A stretch of 53,590 nucleotides of DNA from Salinivirgaceae bacterium (GCA_027858735.1 JAQICC010000052.1:1-53590), one strand, 5' to 3'; shown: positions 9,801 to 18,497, numbered from the stretch's first letter. Made by a program: numbers and translations. The notes: generated by a model not told the origin, from the sequence alone.

Positions 9801-12800
9801 TTCTGAAAAATTTAGTTTTGTGAATACCGGTGGAAGTGAACTGGGTTACGCTATTTCAGGCGGCGAACAAACCAACTACGACAGCACCAGTACAAAGTAT
9901 TTCTCAACACATGGCGAAGATACCTACCACACATTCAATTCAAATTATATTGGAGATGATTCTATTAAGCTAGAAATTATCCTAAATGGCTATTACAGCT
10001 ACAGTTGGGCATATGCTGAACTTGAAATAGAAGGAATAAATTATGGTATTATTAATGATGGTAACGTACCCATTGGAACCGATTGTAAAAGTATATATTA
10101 CCTAAATTCTGACTCAGTCGCTAACTGGATGAACGATGGCAAATTGGAAATTTATATTCGTAACAACAGCAGTGTATCAGCCGGATATGGTCAATCTAAA
10201 AATCTGGTCAAACTATCGATGAACGGTACCGAATGGTTTATACTTCCTGATACAACGGGAGTTCTGATGAAACATGACACCTTAACTTTAGAAGCTGAAT
10301 TTGATGCTAAAGATTTTGGAGTGGGTGATTATTACACTTCTTTTAACATTGCAACAAATGATCCTTCAGCTAAAAACACTATCGTTCCTGTAACCCTTAA
10401 AGTACGAAATCAGGAAGCTCCATTTGTACAAAGCCCACTACCCGATATTTTACATTATATAACGAAAGGAGAAGTTAATCTAGATTTTAGTAATGTGTTT
10501 TTCGATGTTAACTACGATAAATTAACCTATACCGTAAATTCAAGCAATATTTATTCGGTTTATGCATCTACAGATAGTACAAATATGAATTTAAAGCTTC
10601 TTTCTACAGGTAGTTCAGTAATTTCATTAAATGCAACTGACAGAAACTTTACTCCGACTACAACCCAATTCAGTATTTTAGTATTAGATAATACTTCAAC
10701 TGAGATATTAGCAAATATTAGCGATACAACAGTATATATTTCAGCTGCACCAGTGCTATTTGATTTAACCAAATACTTTTTCGATAGTGATTTAGACGTG
10801 CTAACATATAATGTGCTTTCTGACAATGAATTAATTGCAAGTACTAAAATTGACACCACAACCCTTTCTGTTAACCCTTTATTGGTCGGAAACAACAATA
10901 TTACGATTACAGCAACCGATAATAAAGGAACTTATACAAATCAGAATTTTAATGTATCTGTTATAGAAAACTTACCGCCTGAAGTTATTGATCCGATTGC
11001 CAATATGCAACTTTACATAACTGAAAGTCTTGATTACATCATATTAAGTTCTGTTTTTATTGATCGCGATGGTGATAGTATTTATTATTCTGTGTCAACA
11101 ACAGATAGCAATGTTGTTATTCCTACTCTATTTACAGACACTTTGTCATTTGAAAAAATAGCTGCCGGAAATTGCAACATAACAATTTGTGCCTGGGATA
11201 AAATTACCGATACAATTCGCACATACTCTAATATTGAATTGATAGACAATGCAAAACCTGAGGTTACTAATTCTATTGCAGATATTTTAGCAAATATTGA
11301 ATCACAAGCTTCAAGCTTTAATCTCGCATCAATATTTACCGATGCCAATGGCGATTCTTTAAGCTATCGAGTTTTAATTAGCGATACCGCTACTGTTGCA
11401 TGGAATATGGCTGATACAATATTTACTATCCAACCTAAAACAGTCGGTGAAACAAAAATAGCAATTTATGCTACTGATCGAAAAAGTGGTGAAATATTTA
11501 CTGAGTTTAATTATACCATTGAAGCTATAAACCAATCGCCAAATTTGAATAATCCGATTGCTAATCAGCAAATTTACACAACTCAAAAACTTGACCTTAT
11601 TAGTATTGCACATGTATTTACTGATCCAGAAGGCGATTCAATTCAGTATTCCGTGAGTTCAAATGATTCATCTTCCGTTATTGCTACTTTAACAGGTAAA
11701 TTCATTCGATTAGAAACATTAATAGCCGATACTGCCTACATTACCTTAACCGCGTGGGATGGCATTTCTACCGCATCAACACATTTATTTTCAGTTGTTG
11801 TTATAGAAAACAGCCCACCTGTAGTTTTAAAACTTTCGGATATTGAGGTTAAACTTGATACTATAGAAGCTGTAATAAATTTAAATTCATATTTTAATGA
11901 TGCAGATAGTGACAAACTAACTTTTAATATCCTTCCAAATACCGATTCTATTTCTATTTGGGAGTTAACCGATTCATTACTTACCATTTTGCCTAGTAAT
12001 TTGGGAAAAACATATTTTATTATATCGGCAAGTGATAGTAAAAGTGAAGCTGTAGTAACATCTTTTTCTTACAATGTTACAGCCAACAATAATGCCCCTT
12101 CAGTTATTAAAACACCTGCAAACAAAGAACTTTATTTAATAGACGTTCTGGAATCTATTAATCTTGAGAATATATTTTATGATATTGATGGAGACCTATT
12201 ATCTTATGCAATCAATTCAAGCAATAGCAATGTTGCTGAAGGTTCAATTAATAGTAACATTGCAAACATTGAACTTCAAGGTGAAGGAGTATCAATAATT
12301 ACTCTATTCGCATGGGATAAATATGATACAGTTTCTGTATTCTTTAATATCACTGTAAAGGTTAATAAATCACCTGAGTTAGTTAAGTATATTGATAATT
12401 TTGTGGTATCTATTGATTCTTCCTCAATTTTATTGAATCTAAACAACTACTTTTATGATGCTGATGGTGATTCAATTAAATATAGAGTTGTTATAGACGA
12501 AAACGAAATTGTTGATTGGTATTTTGTAGATTCAACAATTGCATTCTACCCAAGAAATACTGGCGTTACCAGTTTTATTGTTTTTGCAACCGATAATAAA
12601 AGTAAAGAAATTCAAGATTGGTTTAATTTCACCGTGATAAGCCAAACAGGAATAAACCAGCTATCGAGCAAAAAATCGATGGTAATTTATCCTAACCCAT
12701 TTACAAACAACGTTAAAATTCAATTCCAACTTGATAAAGAAAGTGAAGTTCAAATTGACATTTTCTCTGCGAAGGGTAATCTTATCAAGTCAGAGAATTT

Positions 12801-12927
12801 AGGATTGATGAAAGAAAAAAATTTCCAACATATTATCAATTTAAGTGAAATGCAAAATGCCGTTTACTATATCCAACTAATCGTTAATAATGAAATCAAA
12901 TTCAATCAGAAAATAATTAAACAATAA
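3817..12927 (+). CDS. Giant secreted subtilisin-like (S8) protease with T9SS domain
   Basis: About 3,036 residues from ATG 3817, chosen because a signal peptide follows at once (IFIAIFISLSAFSQS); the ATG at 3739 adds 26 non-signal residues. In order: signal 1-27; propeptide to ~165; S8 domain ~175-490 with D202 (VIDGG), H257 (DHGTH) and S438 (GTSMACPH), and the oxyanion AAGND; fibronectin-III-like ~505-605; a nidogen-like segment ~695-885 (FPFYGENKNRLHISSNGF); choice-of-anchor/ASH-like 'NTGTDSL' domains; a kelch-like propeller ~1555-1808; more ASH-like domains; eight cadherin-like repeats of ~92 residues (5'-part 'F.D.DGDSL.Y.V') ~2200-2940; T9SS sorting domain (VIYPNPFTNN...IIKQ). The protease is exported and probably surface-attached. 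The tail probably binds surfaces or partners. It has no operon partner. Confidence 0.93.
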   Translation: MTKTTISVKTTLTAIFIAIFISLSAFSQSQNFSSTTKFKVKFSENSSKSLSSIQSNPQKTKSGIVLTGISSIDALNEQYQVMNLKRVFPNAGKFEEKHEQFGLHLWYEFEIAESKSVEISSCIETFQKDKNVQICEPYYKKQIIGEGTYSIISDTVNDPRWKEQWHYNNDGQTGGTVGADISLYEAWKIEAGSDHVIVAVIDGGVDYNHTDLSGAMWNNTAEINGTAGVDDDNNGYIDDIHGYGFGDGIGNYNPGDHGTHVGGTIGATNNNGIGVCGIAGGNNGTAGVRLMSCAVFGSYGQNGFDVAFVYAADNGAIISQNSWGYTSSGFYEQSVLDAIDYFVANAGYDANNNPIGPMQGGLVIFAAGNDGNDGAYYPGYYEPVLSVSSTNHNDQKSGYSNYGSWVDIAAPGGETNITNQGVLSTLPNNSYGFYQGTSMACPHVSGVAALVVSKYGENGLTANMLWDRLTETVDNIDAINSNYVGLLGSGRLNAYKALMEDDGIPPNAITDVSLINTGMTTVELEWTATGFSADSGAASGYDIRYANFEITDANFNSANKVTNVPVPSMVGSTEIFEISELCAETTFWFAIKAYDYFGNTSAISNIILATTDNAPIIAYNPSLYIHSIDSGFEEIITAQIQNIGSVDLTFTISPFTQVSNTLINTASIIDFGFIPKRGEEDTRVGHPVLEGGGNDGETGFGYKWLDNKDGNGPAFNWVDITSTGTSLSFGLDDSQEVDLPFNFPFYGENKNRLHISSNGFLTFNSNNSTEYINQQIPNTAGPNDLIAFMWDDFDARMGGTVHYYGDSEKFIVQYTNLKHYSSSDNYTVQAILYPNGNILFQYLEINGSTTSNTIGIENTDGTEGLQVAFNTDYVQENLAILFRTSLGFITDATPMSGTIIPSANQAIDITINSNELSPDNYFDSISVNSNDPLKPTSYFPIKLHVNGIPNVFVNQDNLSFDTIFVDVLDSLPINITNTGTDSLFITNLTILDDLFYLDGNLNEIKLYNNEVKKFYIYFNPNNDIEYFDTLELTTNTSNSLIRIPLYGNAVYPPVASINPHLFNYNLISGDSLTDNITLSNTTGQSSLYSSLSNIIYIENESSSIAYNLQEKIITTSIIDNENTEEISIVSEGMNNAKLCDLTNVKIGVLSLGSYSIIQTDVSQRGGSLQLLSLPLSANALSDIDAVILDDNMSLLSIIDIDLLRQNMNSGLSILSIADNSTSLSNFTSIFANTGINPISQSFIPLSLTNFTTHETTQNISEIDSPSSGFYFTNNNPAQSIITDNSNQCRFSISKYGKGKAAAFCNEIVFDNYIGSTTDNRLFCNQLIDWLCDNSNDWLTISNETDTITAGNSKLLPFEIKTKEMLAGKYKAKLCFETNAPNLHNDTVLIDMLLTGHPVLEVSTDTITYDSIFVGVNYFKQITLRNIGTDTLKISNIASTSLSIITDTTSLQILPQSLYNLLITYNPSVSGIINEELTITSNDTNGATFTIPILGNSFMPPICNLSTDSIEFNLYTGATTESKITLKNAGGSDLTYLVNYEYLNKIDTTFPKVNSEGDFHYLTNTPTYITCIVSDPSSGKLYGQIRYANTFVRYNVETSIWDTLASCPIYSGSYASGTYLDGKIYTGYSSNSTIGIYDIANNSWSQLNTNYSFTSNIETDGELIYIVSYTTFASYNPNNKQWSNLSNPNLNFYSDGGLSYYEGSFYAHNGSNSFYKYQIDSNYWSPLASPPSSLNYGSAIDTYTGKYYSYYNSYLYIYDITSRNWTSKQIPGFSGRESSITYLPTYNHFGIYFSEGSYGNSFVRYETKPTYNWLSIDHYIDTLEALISKDINLTVDTKNLTKGQYHASILFNSNDPIDTTQTVSIILNVRNAANLSLSKDSIHIKNTFLGYQATDTLTIFNNGTDTLRISSISVGNNSVFSVSENIIKILPKENKAITITAAVKDTALTISELIISSNAKPNSLTKVKVSAKGKIAPTLNLINNDLVSYTMPGQKSSEKFSFVNTGGSELGYAISGGEQTNYDSTSTKYFSTHGEDTYHTFNSNYIGDDSIKLEIILNGYYSYSWAYAELEIEGINYGIINDGNVPIGTDCKSIYYLNSDSVANWMNDGKLEIYIRNNSSVSAGYGQSKNLVKLSMNGTEWFILPDTTGVLMKHDTLTLEAEFDAKDFGVGDYYTSFNIATNDPSAKNTIVPVTLKVRNQEAPFVQSPLPDILHYITKGEVNLDFSNVFFDVNYDKLTYTVNSSNIYSVYASTDSTNMNLKLLSTGSSVISLNATDRNFTPTTTQFSILVLDNTSTEILANISDTTVYISAAPVLFDLTKYFFDSDLDVLTYNVLSDNELIASTKIDTTTLSVNPLLVGNNNITITATDNKGTYTNQNFNVSVIENLPPEVIDPIANMQLYITESLDYIILSSVFIDRDGDSIYYSVSTTDSNVVIPTLFTDTLSFEKIAAGNCNITICAWDKITDTIRTYSNIELIDNAKPEVTNSIADILANIESQASSFNLASIFTDANGDSLSYRVLISDTATVAWNMADTIFTIQPKTVGETKIAIYATDRKSGEIFTEFNYTIEAINQSPNLNNPIANQQIYTTQKLDLISIAHVFTDPEGDSIQYSVSSNDSSSVIATLTGKFIRLETLIADTAYITLTAWDGISTASTHLFSVVVIENSPPVVLKLSDIEVKLDTIEAVINLNSYFNDADSDKLTFNILPNTDSISIWELTDSLLTILPSNLGKTYFIISASDSKSEAVVTSFSYNVTANNNAPSVIKTPANKELYLIDVLESINLENIFYDIDGDLLSYAINSSNSNVAEGSINSNIANIELQGEGVSIITLFAWDKYDTVSVFFNITVKVNKSPELVKYIDNFVVSIDSSSILLNLNNYFYDADGDSIKYRVVIDENEIVDWYFVDSTIAFYPRNTGVTSFIVFATDNKSKEIQDWFNFTVISQTGINQLSSKKSMVIYPNPFTNNVKIQFQLDKESEVQIDIFSAKGNLIKSENLGLMKEKNFQHIINLSEMQNAVYYIQLIVNNEIKFNQKIIKQ

Positions 12928-12949
12928 TTTACAAACCAATAAAAATTTC

Positions 12950-12984
12950 AAAGGCTCGATTTTAAATCTGGCCTTTATTTTTTA
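12950..12984 (+). terminator. Terminator after the protease gene
   Basis: Stem AAAGGC (12950-12955) / GCCTTT (12971-12976), extended inward by GATTT/AAATC, followed by ATTTTTT. It lies 22 bp after the protease stop codon. Confidence 0.75.
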
Positions 12985-13016
12985 CATTATACTTCAATAA
13001 ATATTTTGCTTTGGAA

Positions 13017-14453
13017 TTAATTAAAGAATTCATCTTTAAAATTTACCAAATACAATTTCTCAACTGGCCTTGTTAGCGCTGTATAAAGCCAACGTAAATA
13101 TTCTATGTTTACCATATCGTCGTTTAACCAACCCTGATCAACGAAAACTGTTTTCCACTGGCCTCCTTGGGCTTTATGGCAGGTAATAGCATAACTAAAC
13201 TTCACTTGCAAGGCATTAAAAAAGGGGTTTTCTTTTACGGCTTTAATTTTTGCTTTTTTTGTTCTCAAGTTCGCATAGTCTTCCATTACGCTATAAAAAA
13301 ACTGTTTGTTTTGTTCCTGCGAAAGCGATGCTGTTTCAGAAGTAAGCGTATCAAGCAGAATATTTGTATCAATCTCTAAATCAGGATAATCCATAAACCT
13401 AACAGAAACTTCTGCAAAGCGAAAACCATACAATTCTTTATATTTACCAATTCGTGTTACTTCAACTATATCGCCATTGGCTATAAACTCTGTTGTTTCT
13501 TTATCCTCTTCCGTAAGCCAAAAATAATTATTCTTCACTACCATTAATAAATCACCAATCGATAATTCTTCTTCGTACCAAAGAATCGATCGTCGAATTC
13601 CTTCATTATATCTATTGGCTCTTTTATTCGAACGGCAAATAACTAAATTATTCTTTACTCCATATTTATTATAGCAATTATCAAGCTCCTCAATTAAATC
13701 GGCTCCTGAAAGTTTAATTAGGTCATTAAAACCTTCTAGTTCAAACTTAGGGTAGCCTACTTTCAAATCTGAAATCCGTTCTCGTAAAAGGGTTGCATTA
13801 TACAAAACTCCTGATTGCTTATGTTGCCGAACTACTTGAGTAAGTTCATTTTCAAACACCTCAAAGCCCATACTATCAACTACATGCTTATCCAAGGCTG
13901 GACTAACAGTTAAACCCACAGGAGGTAACTGTGCTGTATCACCCACTAAAATCAGTCTGCAATTTGCACCGCTGTATACGTATTGCATTAAGTCGTCGAG
14001 CACTCTGCCGCTTCCAAAAACTGAATTTTCAAACGAAGCATTTGAAATCATTGATGATTCATCAACAATAAAAAGTGTATTTTTGTGCAAATTTTTATCT
14101 AAACTAAATTCACCGACTGCATCTTTTTGAGTTTTTTGCCTATAAATTTTTTTATGTATGGTTGATGCAGGTTTGCCTGAGTAAACCGATAAAACTTTTG
14201 CTGCCCTTCCGGTAGGAGCTAACAATACCGATTTTAAACGCAAAGCAGGTAAACTTTTTACTAAAGCACTTATAACTGTGGTTTTACCTGTTCCGGCATA
14301 GCCTTTTACAATAAAAACTTTATCTTGGTTATCCATCGCATCGGTAATTCCCAATATAAAATCAGAAAGCTGATCAATAAGCAACTTTTGATCATCGGTT
14401 GGCTCATGTTCAAGCTTATTAATTAGTATCTCTTTTATATGATTTTTTACCAT
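13017..14453 (-). CDS. RecD-like superfamily 1 DNA helicase
   Basis: 478-residue ATP-dependent helicase of the RecD/UvrD-like superfamily 1B. Visible motifs in order: Walker A GYAGTGKTTV (51-60), motif Ia LLAPTGRAAKVLS, Walker B LFIVDESSMI, motif III LVGDTAQLPPVG, motif V/VI region YAITCHKAQGGQW and YTALTRPVEKLYLV at the C-terminus. It lacks the long N-terminal extension of RecD2 (usually >700 residues), so it is the short AAA-type exodeoxyribonuclease V-like helicase common in Bacteroidota. Role: cytoplasmic DNA repair or recombination. No RecB/RecC partner is next to it. Divergent from the next gene over a 174-bp promoter region. Confidence 0.9.
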   Translation of the reverse strand: MVKNHIKEILINKLEHEPTDDQKLLIDQLSDFILGITDAMDNQDKVFIVKGYAGTGKTTVISALVKSLPALRLKSVLLAPTGRAAKVLSVYSGKPASTIHKKIYRQKTQKDAVGEFSLDKNLHKNTLFIVDESSMISNASFENSVFGSGRVLDDLMQYVYSGANCRLILVGDTAQLPPVGLTVSPALDKHVVDSMGFEVFENELTQVVRQHKQSGVLYNATLLRERISDLKVGYPKFELEGFNDLIKLSGADLIEELDNCYNKYGVKNNLVICRSNKRANRYNEGIRRSILWYEEELSIGDLLMVVKNNYFWLTEEDKETTEFIANGDIVEVTRIGKYKELYGFRFAEVSVRFMDYPDLEIDTNILLDTLTSETASLSQEQNKQFFYSVMEDYANLRTKKAKIKAVKENPFFNALQVKFSYAITCHKAQGGQWKTVFVDQGWLNDDMVNIEYLRWLYTALTRPVEKLYLVNFKDEFFN

Positions 14454-14479
14454 AATAGCAGAAAAATGGTTTTGTACAA

Positions 14480-14508
14480 TTGATGAACTAAAAATATTTT
14501 TAAATTTG
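14480..14508 (+). promoter_or_regulatory. Bacteroidota-type promoter
   Basis: TTG (14480-14482), an 18-bp spacer, then TAAATTTG (14501-14508), which fits TAnnTTTG exactly. It would drive the membrane protein / DUF3822 / rsmD group starting at 14628, with a 5' untranslated region of about 110 nt. Confidence 0.45.
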
Positions 14509-14627
14509 CATCAAACTTATTAAATACTTTAGTTCTTTTTATGGATTTTTATTTAAAAATACTCCTAAACAAGAATTATTATGAATATTAGTTAAAATTG
14601 AAAATTAAATAAATAAACGTTATACAA

Positions 14628-15242
14628 ATGAAAAAGCTTATTCACGTTGCACTATCAGTACTAATTATTGTTTTAGGATTTCTTTTAGTTAAATCAATTA
14701 TGAATCCTATTAAATTTAAAGATGAACAAACTTATCGCTACGATATAGTTGTTCAGAAACTTAAAGACATTCGTACTGCACAAAACGCCTACAAAGATTC
14801 TTATGGCCAATTTACCGGTAGTTTAGATACCTTGACCAATTTCGTGAAATTCGATTCTCTTAAATTGGTGTTTAAAAAAGGGGAGATACCTGAAGAACTT
14901 TTGGGTCAAATTTCAGAGCGTGAAGCTATTCAAAAAGGCATGATTATTCGTGATACTTTGCGCATTCCTGTACTTGATTCACTATTCGGAAAAAGTTATC
15001 CAATTGATTCACTTCGATTTATCCCATTTTCAAATGGAGTAGAATTTAGAATGACTCAGGGTGAAGTTGTTACTGGTTCAAAACTTAAAGTAAAAGTATT
15101 TGAAGCAAAAGCTCCTAGTAAATATATTCTTCTAGGGCTTAATAAGCAAATGATAATTAACTATAATGATGGATGGGATTATCCTGGATTAATGGTTGGT
15201 TCAATAGAAGAAGCAAACAACTCAGCAGGTAACTGGGAATAG
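14628..15242 (+). CDS. Conserved membrane-anchored protein, pseudopilin-like N-terminus
   Basis: 204 residues. An N-terminal hydrophobic helix (LIHVALSVLIIVLGFLLVKSI, residues 4-24) is followed by a charged helix (RYDIVVQKLKDIRTAQNAYK) and the segment DSYGQFTGSLDTLTNFV, the layout of a type IV pilin or pseudopilin fold, though no prepilin peptidase site is obvious. The rest is a soluble, probably periplasmic, domain of unknown role. It is 23 bp upstream of the DUF3822 gene and probably co-transcribed with it and rsmD. I do not recognise a characterised homologue. Confidence 0.75.
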   Translation: MKKLIHVALSVLIIVLGFLLVKSIMNPIKFKDEQTYRYDIVVQKLKDIRTAQNAYKDSYGQFTGSLDTLTNFVKFDSLKLVFKKGEIPEELLGQISEREAIQKGMIIRDTLRIPVLDSLFGKSYPIDSLRFIPFSNGVEFRMTQGEVVTGSKLKVKVFEAKAPSKYILLGLNKQMIINYNDGWDYPGLMVGSIEEANNSAGNWE

Positions 15243-15265
15243 TATTCCTTAAAAAAGACGAAACC

Positions 15266-16123
15266 TTGATTGAAAAATTTCAATTTACCGACAAATCATT
15301 TGATTTAGAAAATATTAATAATTACCATTTATCCCTTCAGGTTAACCTGAAGGGATTTTCTTTTTGCGTACTTGATCGAGAACGAAACAAATTTATTGCA
15401 TTGGGCAATTATTATTTTAATAAAATTACAAGCTATAGTATTTTATTGGATGAAATCAATACGATTTTTCAGAACGAAGAAATTTTAAAGCACAACTATC
15501 AACATGCAAAATTACTTTTTGTAACTCCTAAATACACATATATACCTTCTCCATTTTTCGATCAAAGCGAAATTGAAAATATTTACGGACTCAATCATAA
15601 GCTATATAAGGATGATAATTTGCACACAAATTATTTATACGGGAACTCTTCGTATACTATTTACAGTATACCAAGTTATATCGAATCATTTTTCTCTGAA
15701 AAATATTCTAGCCTGAAAATATACCATCATTCCTGCCCTTTAATTGAAGAAATACTATTAAAAGATAAATTAAGCACGCATAAAACGAGAGCCTTTCTAA
15801 ATATTCTTCCCGATATTTTTGATTTCATAATAATTGAGGATGGCAAATTGAAACTATTTAACTCTTTTGCATACAAATCAGAAACCGATTTTCAATATTT
15901 TGTTCTTAACACATTTGATCAATTAAAATTATCCACTATTGATATACCTGTTTCAATATTGGGATTTGTAAAACGTGACGATCAAAAAATTGAATATCTT
16001 AAAAAATTCATAAAACAGATTGATTATTTTAGCAAGCCTACGCATTTTGAGTATGCTTATGGTTTCAATGAACTTCCTGAACATTATTTCATTAACCTAA
16101 TAAACTTATACCAATGCGGATAA
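15266..16123 (+). CDS. DUF3822 family protein, TTG start
   Basis: 285-residue cytoplasmic protein of the Bacteroidota family DUF3822, recognised from its N-terminus (FTDKSFDLENINNYHLSLQ), the FSFCVLD strand and its position immediately upstream of rsmD, a conserved arrangement. The fold looks like an actin/FGGY-type ATPase relative but no catalytic residues can be assigned. TTG at 15266 is the only plausible start: there is an in-frame stop at 15230-15232 and no methionine codon in the rest of the protein. The stop overlaps the rsmD start by 10 nt, implying coupled translation. Confidence 0.85.
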   Translation: MIEKFQFTDKSFDLENINNYHLSLQVNLKGFSFCVLDRERNKFIALGNYYFNKITSYSILLDEINTIFQNEEILKHNYQHAKLLFVTPKYTYIPSPFFDQSEIENIYGLNHKLYKDDNLHTNYLYGNSSYTIYSIPSYIESFFSEKYSSLKIYHHSCPLIEEILLKDKLSTHKTRAFLNILPDIFDFIIIEDGKLKLFNSFAYKSETDFQYFVLNTFDQLKLSTIDIPVSILGFVKRDDQKIEYLKKFIKQIDYFSKPTHFEYAYGFNELPEHYFINLINLYQCG

Positions 16124-16650
16124 TTAGTGGTAAATTCAAGAGAAAGACCATACACCCTCCAAAAAACTTTAAGGCAAGGCCTACAACCGATGTTGCAAAG
16201 GAAAGTCTTTTCAATATGCTCGAAAATGAATATGCCATTGAAAACCTAAAAATTTTAGATCTTTTTGGTGGTACAGGTAGCATAAGCTATGAATTTGCCT
16301 CGCGTGGTTGTAAAGACATTACTTGTGTTGAAATAAATTTTAACCACTATAACTTTATTAAAAAAACAATTCATGAATTAGGCATAGAAAATGATGTGCA
16401 TGTAACCAAAGCAAATGTGTTCAACTACCTACCCAAATGCCCACATAAATTTGATCTCATTTTTGCTGATCCACCCTACGATTTAAAAAATATTGAAAGC
16501 ATTCCAGAGTTAGTGTTCAAATATAATTTATTATTACCTGAGAGTACTCTAATCGTAGAACATTCAGATAAAACTCTTTTTTCAAATTCAGAGCATTTCA
16601 CTCGTAAAAAAACTTACGGCAGTGTTAACTTTAGCTTTTTTGAGATTTAA
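16114..16650 (+). CDS. rsmD: 16S rRNA (guanine966-N2)-methyltransferase
   Basis: 178 residues, normal length for RsmD. N-terminal MRIISGKFKRKTIHPP and the conserved RPTTDVAKESLFNML, the S-adenosylmethionine motif I DLFGGTG (49-55), motif II CVEIN, and the catalytic DPPY (119-122) of N2-guanine methyltransferases are all present. It methylates G966 in the 30S head during assembly, in the cytoplasm. Its start codon lies within the last codons of the DUF3822 gene (10-nt overlap). Confidence 0.95.
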   Translation: MRIISGKFKRKTIHPPKNFKARPTTDVAKESLFNMLENEYAIENLKILDLFGGTGSISYEFASRGCKDITCVEINFNHYNFIKKTIHELGIENDVHVTKANVFNYLPKCPHKFDLIFADPPYDLKNIESIPELVFKYNLLLPESTLIVEHSDKTLFSNSEHFTRKKTYGSVNFSFFEI

Positions 16651-16731
16651 CTAAGCAATTAAACATCTTTTTTAAAATATATTATGTTATTATAATTTCT
16701 TATATTGCAGTATAACTACAAACTACTTGCA

Positions 16732-18399
16732 ATGAAAATCTCCACTTTTAAAACATTCTCAAGAATCATTTCTGCTTTTATTCTTTTAACTATTAGCTGC
16801 CAGTCTCCTACTCCTGTAAATAATGATTTAACCTTTCTTAAAACCAAAGGTCAATATATGGTAAATGAAATGGGTGATACTGTTTTATTACAAAGTATTG
16901 GGCTTGGCAATTGGCTTTTGCCCGAAGGTTATATGTGGAAATTTGGCAACAATGGCGATAGGCCTCGTAAAATTGAAAAAGTAGTAAGCGATTTAATTGG
17001 AGAAGAACAAGCCAAGGAGTTTTGGACAGCATTTAGGTTGAATTATATTACTGAAGCGGATATTATCAGAATAAAAGAATTGGGATTTAACGCTGTTCGT
17101 CCTGCTCTAAATGCAAGATTGTTTTTAAGCGAAGAAGAAAAACCTCAATTTATTGAGGAAGGTTTTATGCTTTTAGCAAACTTAATAAACTGGTGTAAAA
17201 AACATCAACTCTATGTTATAATTGACATGCATGGAGCGCCAGGCGGACAAACCGGACAAAATATTGACGACAGCCTAAATGATTTGCCAGAATTGTTTAT
17301 GGAAGAAAAGTATCAGGATGCCTTGGTTAAACTTTGGCTTGAAATAGTAAGAATTTATAAAGACGAACCAACAGTGGCAGCTTATGACCTATTAAATGAA
17401 CCTCTACCCGAAAGAACAGGAGCGGCTCAACAATATGGACATTTATTAGAACCCCTCTATAAACGTTTAACAACTGAAATAAGAAAAATTGATGCGAAAC
17501 ACATGATTACTCTTGAAGGAATGAATTGGTCGAACAATTGGAGTATGTTTCATGAACCTTTCGATAACAATACTTTTTACCAATTTCATTACTACTGCTG
17601 GAATAACCCCGACAACTTAAATGATATTAGCTATTTCTTAAAAAAGCGCGACACATTAAACACACCTATTTGGGTAGGTGAAACTGGTGAAAAGGCAAAT
17701 ACTATTTATTGGGGTACAACACAATATTTTGAAAAGAACAATATTGGATGGAGTTTTTGGCCCTGGAAAAAAATGGCCACAAAAAATACTCCATATTCAA
17801 TTAATAAACCTTCAAATTGGGATTCTATTGCAAATTATACCCGAGAGGGAGCCAAACCAAGCAAAGCGTTGGCTGAACAAGCATTTACTGAGCTTCTTGA
17901 AAATATTAAAATTGAAAATTGTGAGTACTATGAAGATGTAACTAACGCTATATTCCGCAGAGTTCCTATAAAAATTGAAGCTGAAAACTATTTGCATGGA
18001 ACATATAATGAAACCTATTTTATAAAAGACACCAGTAAAAAATCAAGTTTGTATCGGACCAATGAATTTGTACCAATTAATTTGCTTTCAGTTGATTCTA
18101 CAAGCCATGGTTGGAAATGGTTTACAGAACAGTACATTACACTTGCTGAAGAAGAATGGGTTAAATATCAAGTTAACAGTGATAAAATTATAAAATGCAT
18201 CGCTACATTAAAAGCCAAAAGCCCCATGGGCTCCTCAGTAAAAATTCAATTAAACGGTTCCGATTATATGCTAGAGATTAATTCTGAAGATTGGCAAGAA
18301 TACAAAATTGAAGACGTCAATTTATCAAAAGGAGTAAATACAATGACGATAAATATTACTAAAAACAGTGCTTATATTGATTGGATAAATATTGAATAA
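16732..18399 (+). CDS. GH5-family beta-glucanase lipoprotein with C-terminal CBM-like module
   Basis: About 555 residues from ATG 16732; the earlier ATG at 16705 would hide the lipoprotein signal. Lipobox LLTIS-C with Cys23, so probably outer-membrane anchored. The (beta/alpha)8 GH5 domain spans ~35-395: WLLPEG, VIIDMHGAPG, acid/base E223 in LLNEPLPE and nucleophile E317 in WVGETGEK. Residues ~410-555 begin IEAENYLHG, the start of a CBM6-like beta-sandwich. Unlike its downstream neighbours it has no T9SS domain, so it belongs to the cell envelope. Relatives include fungal-type exo-beta-1,3-glucanases, and the locus favours action on beta-1,3-glucan oligosaccharides, but GH5 specificity cannot be fixed from sequence alone. 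Confidence 0.87.
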   Translation: MKISTFKTFSRIISAFILLTISCQSPTPVNNDLTFLKTKGQYMVNEMGDTVLLQSIGLGNWLLPEGYMWKFGNNGDRPRKIEKVVSDLIGEEQAKEFWTAFRLNYITEADIIRIKELGFNAVRPALNARLFLSEEEKPQFIEEGFMLLANLINWCKKHQLYVIIDMHGAPGGQTGQNIDDSLNDLPELFMEEKYQDALVKLWLEIVRIYKDEPTVAAYDLLNEPLPERTGAAQQYGHLLEPLYKRLTTEIRKIDAKHMITLEGMNWSNNWSMFHEPFDNNTFYQFHYYCWNNPDNLNDISYFLKKRDTLNTPIWVGETGEKANTIYWGTTQYFEKNNIGWSFWPWKKMATKNTPYSINKPSNWDSIANYTREGAKPSKALAEQAFTELLENIKIENCEYYEDVTNAIFRRVPIKIEAENYLHGTYNETYFIKDTSKKSSLYRTNEFVPINLLSVDSTSHGWKWFTEQYITLAEEEWVKYQVNSDKIIKCIATLKAKSPMGSSVKIQLNGSDYMLEINSEDWQEYKIEDVNLSKGVNTMTINITKNSAYIDWINIE

Positions 18400-18408
18400 A
18401 ATTAGTTA

Positions 18409-18426
18409 TTTCACGTAGGTGTGAAA
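18409..18426. promoter_or_regulatory. Palindrome upstream of the CotH gene
   Basis: TTTCAC-GTAGGT-GTGAAA, a perfect 6-bp inverted repeat with a 6-nt centre, about 40 bp upstream of the -7 element of the CotH gene. The central GTAGGT also occurs twice in the phased repeat at 23784-23814, upstream of the glucanase genes, suggesting one regulator may read both. Confidence 0.4.
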
Positions 18427-18463
18427 CGTACACTTATTGTTATGCATTGATTAAAAATTGTTA

Positions 18464-18471
18464 TATTTTTG
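18464..18471 (+). promoter_or_regulatory. -7 element of the CotH gene
   Basis: TATTTTTG matches TAnnTTTG, 27 bp upstream of the CotH start codon. No -33 box of good spacing is seen, which fits a promoter needing an activator at the adjacent palindrome. Confidence 0.38.
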
Positions 18472-18497
18472 AGGTTTAACCATATAACCTTAAAACT

